64,000 bases of DNA, taken from assembly GCF_016806125.1 (NCBI RefSeq), contig NZ_CP047166.1, forward strand, positions 3,596,001-3,660,000. The letters run 5' to 3'. The notes under the pieces are model-generated. The model had not been told where the DNA came from and searched no databases. It worked only from the letters and a program-made list of their open reading frames with translations. This DNA comes from Ponticoccus alexandrii. GTDB lineage: Bacteria; Pseudomonadota; Alphaproteobacteria; Rhodobacterales; Rhodobacteraceae. Of the stretch, positions 9,495-19,528 are shown in pieces; the first letter of the stretch is position 1; the number at the start of each line of letters is the position of its first letter. A program made the position numbers and the translations under genes.

Positions 9495-10556
9495 ATGGAC
9501 ATCGTTCCGCTGCTCGACCGGATCGGAGAGGCGCCTACGGCGGCGCTCTTCGGACTGATCACCGGCGTGGTCTTCGGTGTGGCGGCGCAGCGCTCACGCT
9601 TTTGCCTGCGGGCGGCGGTCGTCGAATTCGCGCGCGGCGGGCTGGGCGACAAGGTGGCGGTCTGGCTGCTGACCTTCTCGACCGCGCTGGTGTGGGTACA
9701 GGGCGCGCGCCTGCTGGGCCTGTTCGAGGTCAGCAACGCGCGGATGCTGGCCGTCCCCGGCAGCTGGTCGGGCGCCGTCATCGGCGGGCTGCTGTTCGGC
9801 GCGGGCATGGTGCTGGCCCGCGGATGTTCGGGCCGCTTGCTAGTGCTGGCGGCGACCGGGAACCTGCGCTCGGTCGTGTCGGGCCTGATCTTCGCGGTGG
9901 TGGCGCAGATGGCGTTGACCGGCTGGCTCGCACCGCTGCGCGACCGGCTGGCAGCGCTCTGGATCACGCCGGGTGGCCGCAACCTAGACCTGTTGCCCGC
10001 ACTGCACCTGCCCGACGATGCCGGGCTGGTGCTTGGGCTGGCCACGGCGCTGCTGGCGCTGGTCCTGTCCCGCCGCAACCGGATCGGCACGCGGCGGCTG
10101 GTCTTCGCCTCGGGTGTGGGGTTTGCGGCTGCGATGGGGTGGTACCTGACCTACGCGCTGTCGCTTTCCGCCTTCGAGCCGGTCGCCGTCGAAAGCCTGA
10201 CCTTCACCGGGCCATCCGCCAGCACGCTGATGTTTGTCCTTGATCGCCATGCGGCGCTGGAATTCGACATCGGCCTCGTGCCCGGCGTGGTGCTGGGCTC
10301 TTTCCTCTCGGCCCTGCTGGCCGGAGAGTTGCGGTTCCAGGGGTTCGAAGGCCCGACCCCCATGCGCAACGCCATGGTCGGCGCGGCGCTGATGGGGTTC
10401 GGCGGAATGCTGGCGGGCGGCTGCGCCATAGGCAACGGCGTCACCGGGGCGTCGGTCTTTGCGGGCACGGCATGGGTTGCGCTCTGCGCGATGTGGGCGG
10501 GCGGCATCGTCACGGACATGGCCCTGCGCGAACGCGATCAGGTCGCGGTGGCGTAA
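9495..10556 (+). CDS. YeeE/YedE family sulfur-compound transporter
   Basis: 353 residues with about nine hydrophobic helices. The YeeE/YedE conserved cysteines are present: RSRFCLRAA (about residue 36), ARGCSGRLLVLAATGNLRS (about 115) and GGCAIGNGVTG (about 322). In YeeE (TsuA) these line a path for thiosulfate uptake. The protein is a full-length two-repeat form. Preceded by GACAGGAGG about eight bases before the ATG. Thiosulfate or another sulfur compound as substrate is inferred from the family. Confidence 0.88.
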   Translation: MDIVPLLDRIGEAPTAALFGLITGVVFGVAAQRSRFCLRAAVVEFARGGLGDKVAVWLLTFSTALVWVQGARLLGLFEVSNARMLAVPGSWSGAVIGGLLFGAGMVLARGCSGRLLVLAATGNLRSVVSGLIFAVVAQMALTGWLAPLRDRLAALWITPGGRNLDLLPALHLPDDAGLVLGLATALLALVLSRRNRIGTRRLVFASGVGFAAAMGWYLTYALSLSAFEPVAVESLTFTGPSASTLMFVLDRHAALEFDIGLVPGVVLGSFLSALLAGELRFQGFEGPTPMRNAMVGAALMGFGGMLAGGCAIGNGVTGASVFAGTAWVALCAMWAGGIVTDMALRERDQVAVA

Positions 10557-10616
10557 CCTGCGACGGACTTTTTGCGGCGCTGCGTATCACCCCTGACACG
10601 ACACCCGCCGGAGATA

Positions 10617-10757
10617 ATGCCCGTGAAACCCCTCGTCTTTATCCTGCCCGTGGCCTCCATCGCCCTGCTGGGCGGCGTAATGCTGCTGTCGCAGAGCCTG
10701 TCCCAGCCGGGCCCCTCGCCGCGCCCCGCCCCTGTCGAAACGATGCTTCTGGACTGA
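10617..10757 (+). CDS. Small membrane peptide, unknown function
   Basis: 46 residues: one membrane helix (LVFILPVASIALLGGVMLL) and a Pro-rich tail. CGGAG lies seven bases before the ATG. It follows the YeeE gene by 60 bp and precedes a strong hairpin. No family recognised; it may be a real short gene or a chance frame. Confidence 0.45.
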   Translation: MPVKPLVFILPVASIALLGGVMLLSQSLSQPGPSPRPAPVETMLLD

Positions 10758-10782
10758 CCGGGCCACGCGCCACGACACCCCA

Positions 10783-10806
10783 CGGGGCGGGTCTCAACCC
10801 GCCCCG
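10783..10806. terminator. Hairpin between convergent genes
   Basis: A perfect 10-bp GC stem (10783-10792 with 10797-10806) and a CTCA loop. It lies between the plus-strand peptide gene and the minus-strand ABC permease stop at 10817. No T run, so termination may need Rho or the hairpin alone. Confidence 0.5.
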
Positions 10807-10816
10807 GATGGCGCCC

Positions 10817-11578
10817 TCAGCTGCGGATCCGCCAGCCGGTGCGGAAGATCCACCAGATCACCGCAAGGCACAGCGCCGTGAAGCCGATGATCGCCAGCAG
10901 CGACAGCCCCACAGGCACATCCGCCGACCCGAAGAAGCTCCACCGGAAGCCGGACACGAGGTAGACCACCGGGTTGAACAGCGTCACCGTCTGCCATGCC
11001 GGCGGCAGCATCGAGATCGAGTAGAAGGACCCGCCGAGGAAAACCAGCGGCGTCACCACCAGAAGTGGCACAAGCTGCAACTGCTCGAAGCTTTTCGCCC
11101 AGATGCCGATGATGAAGCCCAAAAGCGCGAAGCTGATGCAGGTCAGCACGAGGAAGGCCAGCATCGCCACCGGGTGCAGGATCTGCAGGTCCACGAAGAG
11201 CGCCGAGGTCGCAAGGATCACCACCCCGATGAACAGCGCCTTGGTCGCCGCCGCGCCGACGTAACCCAGCACGATCTCGAGGAAGTTGATCGGCGCCGAG
11301 AGCAGCTCGTAGATGGTGCCGATGAACTTGGGGAAATAGATCGCGAAGGACGCGTTCGAGATCGCCTGGCTCATGACCGACAGCATGATGAGGCCCGGCA
11401 CGATGAAGGCGCCGTAGCTGACCCCCTCGACCTCGTCGATGCGAGAGCCGATGGCCGCGCCGAAGACCACGAAGTAAAGCGAGGTCGAAATGACCGGCGA
11501 GATGAAGCTTTGCAGGATGGTGCGGAAGAACCGCGCCATCTCGAAGCGGTAGATCGACAGGACGGCGGTCCAGTTCAT
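10817..11578 (-). CDS. ABC-2 type transporter permease
   Basis: 253 residues, six hydrophobic helices in the ABC-2 permease pattern: N-terminal amphipathic segment ([20 protein letters not shown]), then paired helices and a final [21 protein letters not shown]. The start overlaps the ATPase gene stop by 4 nt, so the two form a translationally coupled exporter. The substrate (drug, polysaccharide or lipid) is unknown. Confidence 0.88.
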   Translation of the reverse strand: MNWTAVLSIYRFEMARFFRTILQSFISPVISTSLYFVVFGAAIGSRIDEVEGVSYGAFIVPGLIMLSVMSQAISNASFAIYFPKFIGTIYELLSAPINFLEIVLGYVGAAATKALFIGVVILATSALFVDLQILHPVAMLAFLVLTCISFALLGFIIGIWAKSFEQLQLVPLLVVTPLVFLGGSFYSISMLPPAWQTVTLFNPVVYLVSGFRWSFFGSADVPVGLSLLAIIGFTALCLAVIWWIFRTGWRIRS

Positions 11579-12519
11579 GCGGCGGTCTCCTGTTCGGCAG
11601 CCTGCTCGGCGACCAGCGTGACGAAGATGTCTTCCAGCGAGTTCTGCGCGGTGGAGACGTCGCGGACCGCAAGGCCCGCGTCCGACAGCGCGGCCATCAG
11701 CCGCCCGATGCCGGTGCGGTCGGCCTGCGTGTCATAGGCATAGGTCAGGGTCTGCCCGTCCTCCGACAGGGTCAGATCGTGGGCCGCCAGCGCCTCGGGG
11801 ATCTCGGCCACCGGCTCGTAGAGGTCGATCCGCAACTCCTTGCGGCCCATGCGGGTCATCAGGCTGGCCTTGTCCTCGACCAGCAGCACCTGCCCCTTGT
11901 TGATGACGCCGATACGGTCGGCGATGGCCTCGGCCTCTTCGATGTAATGGGTGGTCAGGATGATGGTCACACCCTGCTTCTTCAGCTCGGCCACGATGTT
12001 CCACATGTCACGCCGAAGCTCGACATCGACCCCCGCCGTCGGCTCGTCGAGGAAGAGCACCCGGGGCTCATGCGCCAGCGCCTTGGCGATCAGCACGCGG
12101 CGCTTCATGCCGCCCGACAGTTCCTTGACCTGCGAGTCGCGCTTGTCCCAGAGCGAGAGCTGCCGCAAGAGCCGCTCCTGCGCCGCCGCGTCATGGCGCT
12201 TGCCGAACAGCCCGCGCGAAAAACGCACGGTGTTGCAGACCTTCTCGAAGGGCTCGAGGTTGATCTCCTGCGGGACAAGCCCGATCAGGTTGCGCGCCGC
12301 GCGGTAGTCCGTGACCACGTCGTGCCCGCCCACGGAAATCGACCCCGAGGTCGGCACCGTGATGCCGCAGATCGCGGAAATCAGCGTTGTCTTGCCCGCC
12401 CCGTTGGGGCCGAGCAGGGCGAGGATCTCGCCCTCTTCGATCTGCAGGAAGGCACCCTTCAGCGCCTCGAACCCGCCGTCGTAAACCTTCCGCACATCGC
12501 GGACATCGACCATGGCCAT
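11575..12519 (-). CDS. ABC transporter ATP-binding protein
   Basis: 314 residues. Walker [17 protein letters not shown]-loop LVPQEIN, signature [15 protein letters not shown], Walker [13 protein letters not shown] and switch His [14 protein letters not shown] are all present. A C-terminal extension of about 100 residues follows, as in DrrA/CcmA-type ATPases. GGAGG lies six bases before the first of two in-frame ATGs, which favours 12519. Partner of the permease downstream. Confidence 0.93.
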   Translation of the reverse strand: MAMVDVRDVRKVYDGGFEALKGAFLQIEEGEILALLGPNGAGKTTLISAICGITVPTSGSISVGGHDVVTDYRAARNLIGLVPQEINLEPFEKVCNTVRFSRGLFGKRHDAAAQERLLRQLSLWDKRDSQVKELSGGMKRRVLIAKALAHEPRVLFLDEPTAGVDVELRRDMWNIVAELKKQGVTIILTTHYIEEAEAIADRIGVINKGQVLLVEDKASLMTRMGRKELRIDLYEPVAEIPEALAAHDLTLSEDGQTLTYAYDTQADRTGIGRLMAALSDAGLAVRDVSTAQNSLEDIFVTLVAEQAAEQETAA

Positions 12520-12655
12520 CGTCGGGCCTCCGTTCTCAAGTGTGGGCGAAACCTAGACGGATCGGTTCACTTTGCAAGGCACAGGATCTGTGCAGCTGCC
12601 GGTTTTTGTCGCTTTCGGGATGGCGCAGGGCCGCGACAGGGCGTAGCCCGGTGGC

Positions 12656-13630
12656 ATGACCCACGCCACGGACCGCCCGACGCTGGGGATCGCGCTGATC
12701 TGCCTCGGCGTCGCGGTGATCTCTGTCAACGACCTGCTGATCAAGGTGCTTTCAGGCGGCTACCCGCTGCACCAGATGGTCTTCTTCCGCTCGGCCATCG
12801 GGCTGGTGTTCACCATGGGCTTCGTCATGGCCGAGGGCGGGCCGTCCATCCTGCGCACCAAGACCCCCGGCATCCACGCCCTGCGCGGCGCGCTGGTGGT
12901 CGGCGCCAACATGACCTTCTACGCCGCCGTCGCGGTCTTGCCGCTGGCGCAGGCCACGGCGCTCTTCTTCGTGGCGCCGCTCTTCATCACGCTGCTGTCG
13001 ATCCCGATGCTGGGCGAGAAGGTCGGCGCGCCGCGCCTGACCGCCGTCGTCGTGGGCTTCGTCGGAGTCGCGGTGATGCAGCAGCCGTGGAAGGCGGACC
13101 CCGAGGCCTCGCGCCTCGTCCTGCTGCTGCCGGTGATCGCGGCGCTGCTCTATGCGCTGATGCAGGTGCTGACCCGCCGCCTCGGCGTGACGACGCGGGC
13201 CTCGGCCATGGCGGTCTACACGCAGGGCACCTTCCTCATGGTCTCGGTGGGCTTCTTCCTCGTGGCGGGCGACGGGCGCTTCGCCGAAGGCACGACGAAC
13301 GAAAGCCTGATCTTCCTGCTGCGCGCATGGCACTGGCCCGCGCCGGGCGACTGGGTGGTCTTCGTGGCCCTTGGCCTCTGCTCCGGCGTGATCGGCTACT
13401 GCCTCAGCGCGGCCTACCGCATGGCGAGCGTCGCGATCATCGCCCCCTTCGAATACATCGGCCTGCCGCTGGCGATCTTCTGGGGCTGGTCCGTCTTCGG
13501 CGAATGGCCCTCTGCCGCCACATGGGCCGGCTGCGCCCTGATCGTGGGCGCGGGCCTCTTCGTCTTCATCCGCGAACAGCAAAAGGCCGCGCCCACGCCC
13601 GGCCGCCGCTCCCGCTGGGGCCGTCGCTAG
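12656..13630 (+). CDS. EamA/DMT family transporter
   Basis: 324 residues, ten predicted helices in two EamA repeats. The first repeat contains VNDLLIKVLSGGYPLHQMVFFRSAIGL; the second ends in EYIGLPLAIFWGWSVFGEWP before a last helix and a basic tail. Substrate unknown; EamA proteins export amino acids or other metabolites. Divergent from the ABC exporter genes. Confidence 0.9.
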   Translation: MTHATDRPTLGIALICLGVAVISVNDLLIKVLSGGYPLHQMVFFRSAIGLVFTMGFVMAEGGPSILRTKTPGIHALRGALVVGANMTFYAAVAVLPLAQATALFFVAPLFITLLSIPMLGEKVGAPRLTAVVVGFVGVAVMQQPWKADPEASRLVLLLPVIAALLYALMQVLTRRLGVTTRASAMAVYTQGTFLMVSVGFFLVAGDGRFAEGTTNESLIFLLRAWHWPAPGDWVVFVALGLCSGVIGYCLSAAYRMASVAIIAPFEYIGLPLAIFWGWSVFGEWPSAATWAGCALIVGAGLFVFIREQQKAAPTPGRRSRWGRR

Positions 13631-13664
13631 GCACGACACCCCGAAGCCGCGCCTAAAAACCCCG

Positions 13665-13726
13665 TTTCTTCTGTCCCCAAATATCCCGGGGGGAGGCCGC
13701 AGGCCGGGGGGCAGAGCCCCCTCCCC
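13665..13726 (+). repeat. Dispersed repeat, copy B
   Basis: TTTCTTCTGTCCCCAAATAT followed by CCCGGGGGG and the GGGGG-CAGAG-CCCCC dyad. It starts 35 bp after the EamA gene stop in the same orientation and lies between that gene and the convergent hemE. Confidence 0.8.
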
Positions 13727-13746
13727 GCCCGCCGCAGGCCAAAGAC

Positions 13747-14775
13747 TCAGCCCCCGCGCACCGTGTCGATCATCAGCTGAACGTTCTCGGGGTCCGCATC
13801 CGGCGTGATCCCGTGGCCGAGGTTGAAGATATGCGGCCCGTTTCGGAAGGCCTCGACCACGCGGCGCGTCTCGCGCACCAGATCCTCGCCGCCGGTCACC
13901 ATGTGGGAACTGGCAAGGTTGCCCTGCACGCAGCCCGAGACCTGCACATGCTCCGCCGCCCATTCCGGCGTCACCGAATTGTCGATCGCCACGCAATCGG
14001 CGCCCGTCGCCTCGTGAAAACCGATGTAGCCCTCACCCGCCTCGCGCGGGAAGGCGATGACCGGCAGGCCGGGGAAGCGCGCCTTCAGCTCTTTCGTGAT
14101 GATCCGCGCAGGCTCCAGCGCGTAGCGGCGGAAGTCCTCGCCCTTCAGCGACCCGGCCCAGCTGTCGAAGATCTTCACCACCTCCGCGCCCGCCTTCACC
14201 TGCTCCGAGAGGTAGTCGATGGTGCCCTCGGTCAGCCGCTCGATCAGCGCCTCGAAGAGCGGGCGGTTCTCGGCCTTCAGCGCGTGCGCGGGCCCCTGAT
14301 CCTTGGTCCCTTGCCCGGCGATCATGTAGGTCGCCACGGTCCAGGGTGCGCCGGCAAAACCGATCAGCGTCACGTTCTCCGGCAGCCGTTTCGACAGGTT
14401 GCGCACCGTCTGGTAGATCGGCGAGAGCGTGTCGTGGATCATCTCGCCCCGGCCCAGCTTGTCGAAATCCGCCTGCGTGGTCACGGTCGACAGCCGCGGC
14501 CCCTCTCCGGTGACGAACCAGAGGTCGGCCCCAAGCGCCTGCGGCAAGAGCAGGATGTCCGCAAACAGGATCGCCGCGTCGAAGCCGTAGCGCCGCAACG
14601 GCTGCAAGGTGACCTCGGTGGCCAGTTCCGGGTTGTAGCAGAGCGACAGGAAATCGCCCGCCTCGGCGCGGGTGGCCTTGTACTCCGGCAGGTAGCGCCC
14701 GGCCTGCCGCATCATCCAGATCGGCGGCACCGGCAGGGTCTCGCCCGCTAGGGCGCGCAGGATGGTCTTGGTCAT
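13747..14775 (-). CDS. hemE: Uroporphyrinogen decarboxylase
   Basis: HemE removes four carboxyl groups from uroporphyrinogen III to give coproporphyrinogen III. The 342-residue protein has [16 protein letters not shown] (signature with the substrate-binding Arg), [14 protein letters not shown] with the catalytic Asp, and [14 protein letters not shown]. The ATG at 14775 ([12 protein letters not shown]) is chosen because residues upstream have no family similarity and GAGAGG precedes it. Divergent from hemC, another heme gene. Confidence 0.97.
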   Translation of the reverse strand: MTKTILRALAGETLPVPPIWMMRQAGRYLPEYKATRAEAGDFLSLCYNPELATEVTLQPLRRYGFDAAILFADILLLPQALGADLWFVTGEGPRLSTVTTQADFDKLGRGEMIHDTLSPIYQTVRNLSKRLPENVTLIGFAGAPWTVATYMIAGQGTKDQGPAHALKAENRPLFEALIERLTEGTIDYLSEQVKAGAEVVKIFDSWAGSLKGEDFRRYALEPARIITKELKARFPGLPVIAFPREAGEGYIGFHEATGADCVAIDNSVTPEWAAEHVQVSGCVQGNLASSHMVTGGEDLVRETRRVVEAFRNGPHIFNLGHGITPDADPENVQLMIDTVRGG

Positions 14776-14986
14776 GCTCTCGTGTCCTCTCTCTTGGCGA
14801 GGGGTTTCCGGCTTGCCCGCCCGGGTGTCAAGCCGCGCACCCCGACCGGGCCGCGGCACGCTGTCCCGCGCGTCCTCCGCCCGAGGTAACCCGCAGCGCC
14901 TCGGGGACCACATCCCCATCCGGGCCAAGGTGTCGCGGGCAAAGCCCGTGTTCCCTTTCCGCGCAAGCCGCGCTAATCCATGGCGC

Positions 14987-15940
14987 ATGACCGACCTGCC
15001 CTCCATCGACGCCCCGCTTCGCATCGGCACCCGCGGCTCTCCGCTGGCGCTGGCCCAGGCCTACGAGACGCGCGCGCGCCTCGCGACCGCCCATGGCCTG
15101 ACCGAGGATGCCTTCGAGATCGTGGTGATCAAGACCACCGGCGACAACCGCGCCATGATCGAGGCAGACCGCCCTCTGAAGGAGATCGGCAACAAGGGTC
15201 TCTTCACGCGCGAGATCGAGGAACAGCTTGCGGCGGGCGACATCGACATCGCCGTGCATTCGATGAAGGACATGCCGACCGAACAGCCCCCCGGGTTGGT
15301 GCTCGACTGCTACCTGCCGCGCGAGGATGTGCGCGACGCCTTCATCAGCCCGGCAGGCGGCGGCATCGCGGGCCTGCCCGAGGGCGCCGTGGTCGGCACC
15401 TCGTCGCTGCGTCGCCGTGCGCAGCTTCTGCATCGCAGGCCCGACCTGACGGTGGTCGAGTTCCGCGGCAACCTGCAGACCCGCCTGAAGAAGCTGGAAG
15501 ACGGCGTGGCACAGGCCACTTTCCTCGCCTGCGCCGGGCTGAAGCGCATGGGCCTGACCGAGGTGCCCGCCACCCCGATCGCGCCCGAGGACATGCTGCC
15601 CGCCATCGCACAGGGCGCCATCGGGATCGAACGCCGTGCGAACGACACCCGCGTGGCAGGAATGCTGGCAGAGATCCACGACACCCCCACAGCGCAGCGC
15701 CTTGCGGCGGAACGCGCCTTCCTTGCCGCGCTGGACGGGTCCTGCGAGACGCCGATTGCCGGGCTGGCGGAGCTTGACGGCGACAGCCTGCACCTGCGCG
15801 GGCAGGTCCTGCGGCCCGACGGTTCCGTCGCCCACGCCGGCGCACGCAGCGGCCCCATAGCCGAGGGCGCCGCCATGGGCCGCGCCCTTGCCGCAGAGCT
15901 TCTGGAACGGGCCGGACCCGGCTTCTTCGACTGGCGCTGA
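14987..15940 (+). CDS. hemC: Porphobilinogen deaminase (hydroxymethylbilane synthase)
   Basis: HemC joins four porphobilinogens into hydroxymethylbilane. The 317-residue protein has [45 protein letters not shown] and FRGNLQTRL, and the dipyrromethane-cofactor cysteine in [10 protein letters not shown]. The start at 14987 matches the usual short N-terminus ([17 protein letters not shown]). The 211 bp shared with hemE should hold both promoters. Confidence 0.97.
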   Translation: MTDLPSIDAPLRIGTRGSPLALAQAYETRARLATAHGLTEDAFEIVVIKTTGDNRAMIEADRPLKEIGNKGLFTREIEEQLAAGDIDIAVHSMKDMPTEQPPGLVLDCYLPREDVRDAFISPAGGGIAGLPEGAVVGTSSLRRRAQLLHRRPDLTVVEFRGNLQTRLKKLEDGVAQATFLACAGLKRMGLTEVPATPIAPEDMLPAIAQGAIGIERRANDTRVAGMLAEIHDTPTAQRLAAERAFLAALDGSCETPIAGLAELDGDSLHLRGQVLRPDGSVAHAGARSGPIAEGAAMGRALAAELLERAGPGFFDWR

Positions 15941-15944
15941 CGCC

Positions 15945-15970
15945 GCAGGGCGGGTCCGTGACCCGCCTGC
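15945..15970. terminator. Hairpin between convergent hemC and quinone oxidoreductase
   Basis: An 11-bp GC stem with one bulged G (15945-15956 with 15960-15970) and a 3-nt loop, a few bases after the hemC stop. A second small dyad (GGGTGG/CCACCC) follows. No T run. Confidence 0.45.
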
Positions 15971-16007
15971 GCGCCGCATGGGTGGGTCACGGAACCACCC
16001 GGGCCGG

Positions 16008-16991
16008 TCACGCCACCTTCAGGACGATCTTGCCGATATGGGTGGAGCCTTCCAGCCGCGCATGCGCCTCGGCGGCCTTGTCCAGCGGGAACTCGGAATC
16101 CATCACCGGCGCGATCCGCCCGGTCGCGAGGATCGGCCAGACCTCGGCGCGCAGCGCCTCGGCGATGCGGGCCTTGGCAAGGTCGCTCTGCGGCCGCAGG
16201 GTCGAGCCGGTGATCGTCAGGCGGCGCACCATGAGCTGCGCGAAGTTCAACGCCACCTTCGGGCCTTGCAGGAAGGCGATCTGCACCAGACGCCCGTCGT
16301 CGGCGAGGGCCTTCACGTTGCGGGGCAGGTAGTCGCCGCCGACCATGTCGAGGATCAGGTCCGCACCGCCCTCGGCGCGCAGGATCTCGACGAAATCCTC
16401 CTCGCGGTAGTTGATCGCCCGTTCGGCGCCGAGCCCGGTACAGGCCGCGCATTTCTCCGCCGACCCCGCAGTGGCGAAGACCCGCGCGCCAAAATGCGCC
16501 GCGAGCTGGATCGCCGTGGTGCCGATGCCGCTGGACCCGCCATGCACGAGGAAACGCTCGCCGGCGCGCAGCCCGCCACGCTGGAAGACATTGGACCAGA
16601 CGGTGAAGAAGGTTTCCGGCAGGCAGGCCGCCTGTTTCAGGTCCATGCCCTCGGGGATCGGCAGACAATGCGCAGCGGGTGTGGCCACGTATTCCGCGTA
16701 GCCGCCACCGGGAAGCAGCGCGCAGACCTGCGTGCCAACCTGCGGCCAGTCCACCCCCGCACCCACGGCCACCACCTCGCCCGAGGCCTCCAGCCCGGGC
16801 AGGTCCGAGGCGGTTGGGGGCGGGGCGTAGTTGCCCGCGCGCTGCAGCGCGTCGGGCCGGTTGACGCCCGCGTAGGCGGTGCGGATCACCACCTGCCCGG
16901 CGGCAGGGCGCGGCACGGGCCGCGTGGTCGCAGTCAGGACTTCTGGCCCGCCCGGTTGGCTGATTTCGATGGCGCGCATTGTGTCTGTCAT
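16008..16991 (-). CDS. Quinone oxidoreductase (zinc-free MDR/PIG3 type)
   Basis: 327 residues of the NAD(P)H:quinone oxidoreductase family. Features include NRPDALQRAGNYAPPPTAS at the active-site face, the LVHGGSSGIGTTAIQLAA nucleotide-binding loop, and AERAINYREEDF. The structural zinc cysteines of alcohol dehydrogenases are absent. It likely reduces quinones or enals with NADPH. It starts 119 bp after the COQ9 gene on the same strand. Confidence 0.9.
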   Translation of the reverse strand: MTDTMRAIEISQPGGPEVLTATTRPVPRPAAGQVVIRTAYAGVNRPDALQRAGNYAPPPTASDLPGLEASGEVVAVGAGVDWPQVGTQVCALLPGGGYAEYVATPAAHCLPIPEGMDLKQAACLPETFFTVWSNVFQRGGLRAGERFLVHGGSSGIGTTAIQLAAHFGARVFATAGSAEKCAACTGLGAERAINYREEDFVEILRAEGGADLILDMVGGDYLPRNVKALADDGRLVQIAFLQGPKVALNFAQLMVRRLTITGSTLRPQSDLAKARIAEALRAEVWPILATGRIAPVMDSEFPLDKAAEAHARLEGSTHIGKIVLKVA

Positions 16992-17050
16992 GGATCGGCT
17001 CCGTTTCTTTCAGTGCTACCAGGTGCTGCGCCGGTGGCAAGGGAGCGACC

Positions 17051-17080
17051 GGGGGCATTTTCACCGAGAAGAAGCGCAGG
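17051..17080 (-). repeat. Dispersed repeat, copy C
   Basis: On the minus strand CCTGCGCTTCTTCTCGGTGA is followed by AAATGCCCCC. It lies 31 bp past the COQ9 stop, in the same orientation as that gene. Shorter than copies A and B and without the full dyad. Confidence 0.55.
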
Positions 17081-17110
17081 GGCGGGATCGTCTTCTGCGG
17101 CGGCAGCGCC

Positions 17111-17791
17111 TCAGGAGGCGGGACGGCCGCCCGGAAGATCGTCGCGCCGCTGGGACGCAGGCGGGCGGATCCGTTCCATCAGCTTCAGCGGTCCGGCGAG
17201 GAGCGTGCCGAGGACGCGGTTTTCGCGCACCTGAGCCTTCGCCTTCTCGATCTGCATGACGTCCTCTATGCGACGGTCGAGGAAGGCCCAAGTGTCGACA
17301 TGATCGGGCGACTCGTCCCCCAGCCAGTACAGCACCGTGGCGCCGTAGACGCCCGAAAGTGTCGCACGCTTGGTGTACCAGTTCACGTCGTTCGAGGTAT
17401 CGCCCAGTGCGGTCCAGATGGCATCCGCCGTGCCCCAGAGCAGCCGCGCACCTTCCGGCGCGTGGTGCGGTAACGAGAACAGAGTTGTGCCGCGGCGCAC
17501 CACTTCTCTGTCGCCGGCCTGTTCCAGCCGCAGGCGCACCGCATGGGCGACCTTGTCGCGGAAGCGCATGCCCTCGAAATCGGCGCTGGCCAGCGCCCGC
17601 GCCATGGCCGCATCGCCCCGGCGGTGGTAGGCCGCCGCGAGGTCCAGGGCGCCGCGCGGCACGAGGCCCCGGCCCACCACCGGGTCGATACCGGCCTCGG
17701 CCAGCGCGGCACGGAAGGCGGTTTCGGTCCAGCCGTCGAAGGGCACATGGGGCAGGATGGCGTCCAGCAGGCGGTCTGTCGAATCTTGCAT
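17111..17791 (-). CDS. COQ9 family ubiquinone biosynthesis protein
   Basis: 226 residues. COQ9 is a lipid-binding helper of COQ7-type hydroxylation in ubiquinone synthesis. The diagnostic stretch DVNWYTKRATLSGVYGATVL followed by YWLGDES is intact; the N-terminal TetR-like helical part precedes it. The start at 17791 (MQDSTDRLL) is chosen because AAGGAG lies seven bases upstream. Found in mitochondria and alphaproteobacteria. Confidence 0.92.
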   Translation of the reverse strand: MQDSTDRLLDAILPHVPFDGWTETAFRAALAEAGIDPVVGRGLVPRGALDLAAAYHRRGDAAMARALASADFEGMRFRDKVAHAVRLRLEQAGDREVVRRGTTLFSLPHHAPEGARLLWGTADAIWTALGDTSNDVNWYTKRATLSGVYGATVLYWLGDESPDHVDTWAFLDRRIEDVMQIEKAKAQVRENRVLGTLLAGPLKLMERIRPPASQRRDDLPGGRPAS

Positions 17792-17821
17792 GGCGGTCTC
17801 CTTGGGTCGCAGCACTCGTAC

Positions 17822-17850
17822 TGGACAAATAGGGCATCGCTTGCTATACG
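17822..17850 (+). promoter_or_regulatory. rpsU promoter (TGGACA-N17-TATACG)
   Basis: TGGACA (17822-17827) and TATACG (17845-17850) are spaced 17 bp, about 55 bp before the rpsU start codon. It matches the layout of the predicted rpsA and rplS promoters. Confidence 0.6.
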
Positions 17851-17903
17851 GCCACTTCCTGCAATTCCTTGCAACTTCAATCTAGAAAGGTGGTGACAAC
17901 CAC

Positions 17904-18110
17904 ATGCAGGTCAGTGTTCGCGACAACAATGTCGATCAGGCGCTCCGCGCCCTGAAGAAAAAGCTGCAGCGCGAAGGCGTTTTCCGCGAAATGAAGCTCA
18001 AGCAGCATTTCGAGAAACCCTCCGAGAAGAAGGCCCGTGAAAGGGCCGAGGCGATTCGCCGCGCCCGCAAGCTGGCTCGTAAAAAGGCCCAGCGCGAAGG
18101 GCTCCTCTGA
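17904..18110 (+). CDS. rpsU: 30S ribosomal protein S21
   Basis: 68 residues starting [20 protein letters not shown], highly basic and typical S21, needed for initiation complex formation. AAAGGTGG upstream of the ATG is the ribosome-binding site. Single gene with its own promoter and terminator. Confidence 0.97.
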   Translation: MQVSVRDNNVDQALRALKKKLQREGVFREMKLKQHFEKPSEKKARERAEAIRRARKLARKKAQREGLL

Positions 18111-18147
18111 GCTTAAGCACCGTCTTCAGCACTGAAGTCACACGACG

Positions 18148-18179
18148 ACCCCCGGGGCGAAAGCCTTTCGGGGGTTTGT
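18148..18179 (+). terminator. rpsU terminator
   Basis: ACCCCCG (18148-18154) pairs with CGGGGGT (18169-18175), with an inner GGC-GAAA-GCC, followed by TTTGTC and then ATTTTC. Confidence 0.65.
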
Positions 18180-18232
18180 CATTTTCAGGGGGACCGGTTC
18201 AGTGGCGCCCCTTGTGTCCCCTGCCCCCCGCA

Positions 18233-18276
18233 CAGAAAAAGACCCGGCCTTCGCAGGAAGGCCGGGTCTTTTTCTG
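18233..18276. terminator. Bidirectional terminator between rpsU and the ATP synthase operon
   Basis: A perfect 19-bp stem (18233-18251 with 18258-18276) and a 6-nt loop. The stem has AAAAAG on one side and CTTTTT on the other, so a U tract forms on both strands. It ends the minus-strand F0 operon 21 bp after the atpF stop and backs up rpsU termination. Confidence 0.93.
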
Positions 18277-18296
18277 TCGGGATGCCTGACGGCCGA

Positions 18297-18857
18297 TCAG
18301 TGCAGCTTTGCACCCACAGTTGCGATCGAGTCGTCGATAAGCCGGTTGCGGTCCTTGGCGCTCATCTGCGCGGCGACCACGTCCCGGGCGGCAGCGATGG
18401 CCACTGCGGCGGCGCGGTCACGCACGTCCTTGATGGCCGAGGCCTCGGCGGATGCGATCTGCGACTCTGCGGCCTGCAGGCGGCGCTCGATCGAGACCTT
18501 CAGATCTTCGCGGGCCTGAACCGCGGCCTGCTCGGCCTCTGCCTTGGCATGAGCCACGATGCGGTCGGCCTGATCCTGGGTTTCGCGGCTCTTGCGCTCA
18601 TAGGAGGCCAGCAGCGCCTGCGCCTCTTCGCGCAGCTTGCGGGCTTCGTCGAGTTCGGACTGGATGTCCGTGGCCCGCTTGTCCAGCAGCTTGCCCAGCA
18701 TGCCGGGCACCTTGAAGTAGACCAGCACGGCGAGGAACAGGATGAAGGCGATCAGCACCACAAAGTCGGTGTTGGCCAGCGAGAAGAAGGGGCCGGACGC
18801 AGCCTGTGCCGGTGCGGCGATCAGGGTGGCGGGGGCGAGAATGGCAAGCTTTTTCAT
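18297..18857 (-). CDS. atpF: F0F1 ATP synthase subunit b
   Basis: 186 residues forming half of the peripheral stalk. Residues 1-19 (MKKLAILAPATLIAAPAQA) look like a cleavable signal peptide; then comes a membrane helix (DFVVLIAFILFLAVLVYFKV) and a long Ala/Glu/Lys/Arg-rich coiled coil. The paralogous b' gene lies 6 bp upstream, as in photosynthetic-type and other alphaproteobacterial synthases. Last gene of the F0 operon. Confidence 0.95.
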   Translation of the reverse strand: MKKLAILAPATLIAAPAQAASGPFFSLANTDFVVLIAFILFLAVLVYFKVPGMLGKLLDKRATDIQSELDEARKLREEAQALLASYERKSRETQDQADRIVAHAKAEAEQAAVQAREDLKVSIERRLQAAESQIASAEASAIKDVRDRAAAVAIAAARDVVAAQMSAKDRNRLIDDSIATVGAKLH

Positions 18858-18863
18858 CGCGGT

Positions 18864-19427
18864 TCAGCCTTTCATGCGGGCGTCGACGGCGGCGTCGATG
18901 CGGGCCTGATCCGGCGTGTGACCCAGCGCCTGCACGATGGCAGCGGCGGTGTCCTTGGCGACAACCTGCACGTTCTCCAGCGCGCTTGCGCGGATCTCGG
19001 CGATCGCCTGCTCGGATTCGGCGGATTTCGCGGCGATCTCTGCGTCGGCCTTCTCGATGGCCTTGGCGAGGTCCGCCTTGATGTCGTCGCGGGTCTTCTG
19101 CGCGATCACCTGCGCTTCGGTTCGGGCGTCGGCGAGGGCCTTGTCATAGGCCTTCTCCGCCTCTTCTGCCTTGCGCTTCAGCGCTTCGGCGGCGGCGATG
19201 TCGTTCGAGATCGTCCCCTGACGCTCGGCCAGGACAGAGGCGATGCGGGGCAGCGCGATGCGTGCCAGAATGAAGTAGATCACCACCAGCGTGATGATCA
19301 GCCAGAAAACCTGGTTGCCGATCCATTCGCCGCAAAGCTGCGGCATGCCGATGGCAGACCCGTATGAATCGACGCAGGCGCTGACGGCCTGTGCGGCGTG
19401 ATCGGCCCCGGGGGTTTCAGTCGCCAT
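18864..19427 (-). CDS. atpF': F0F1 ATP synthase subunit b'
   Basis: 187 residues: a short N-terminal segment, a membrane helix ([20 protein letters not shown]) and a long charged coiled coil. It pairs with subunit b to form the heterodimeric stalk. [21 protein letters not shown] after the helix is typical of b'. The gene sits between atpE and atpF. Confidence 0.93.
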   Translation of the reverse strand: MATETPGADHAAQAVSACVDSYGSAIGMPQLCGEWIGNQVFWLIITLVVIYFILARIALPRIASVLAERQGTISNDIAAAEALKRKAEEAEKAYDKALADARTEAQVIAQKTRDDIKADLAKAIEKADAEIAAKSAESEQAIAEIRASALENVQVVAKDTAAAIVQALGHTPDQARIDAAVDARMKG

Positions 19428-19528
19428 GTTGTCCTCCGTCGGAAGGGATTTCGGGATCGTCGTCCGGGCGATTCAGGGCATTTGGCCCCGAACCGCCCGC
19501 GCGTAAGGATCAGTCGGAAAGGACTGGC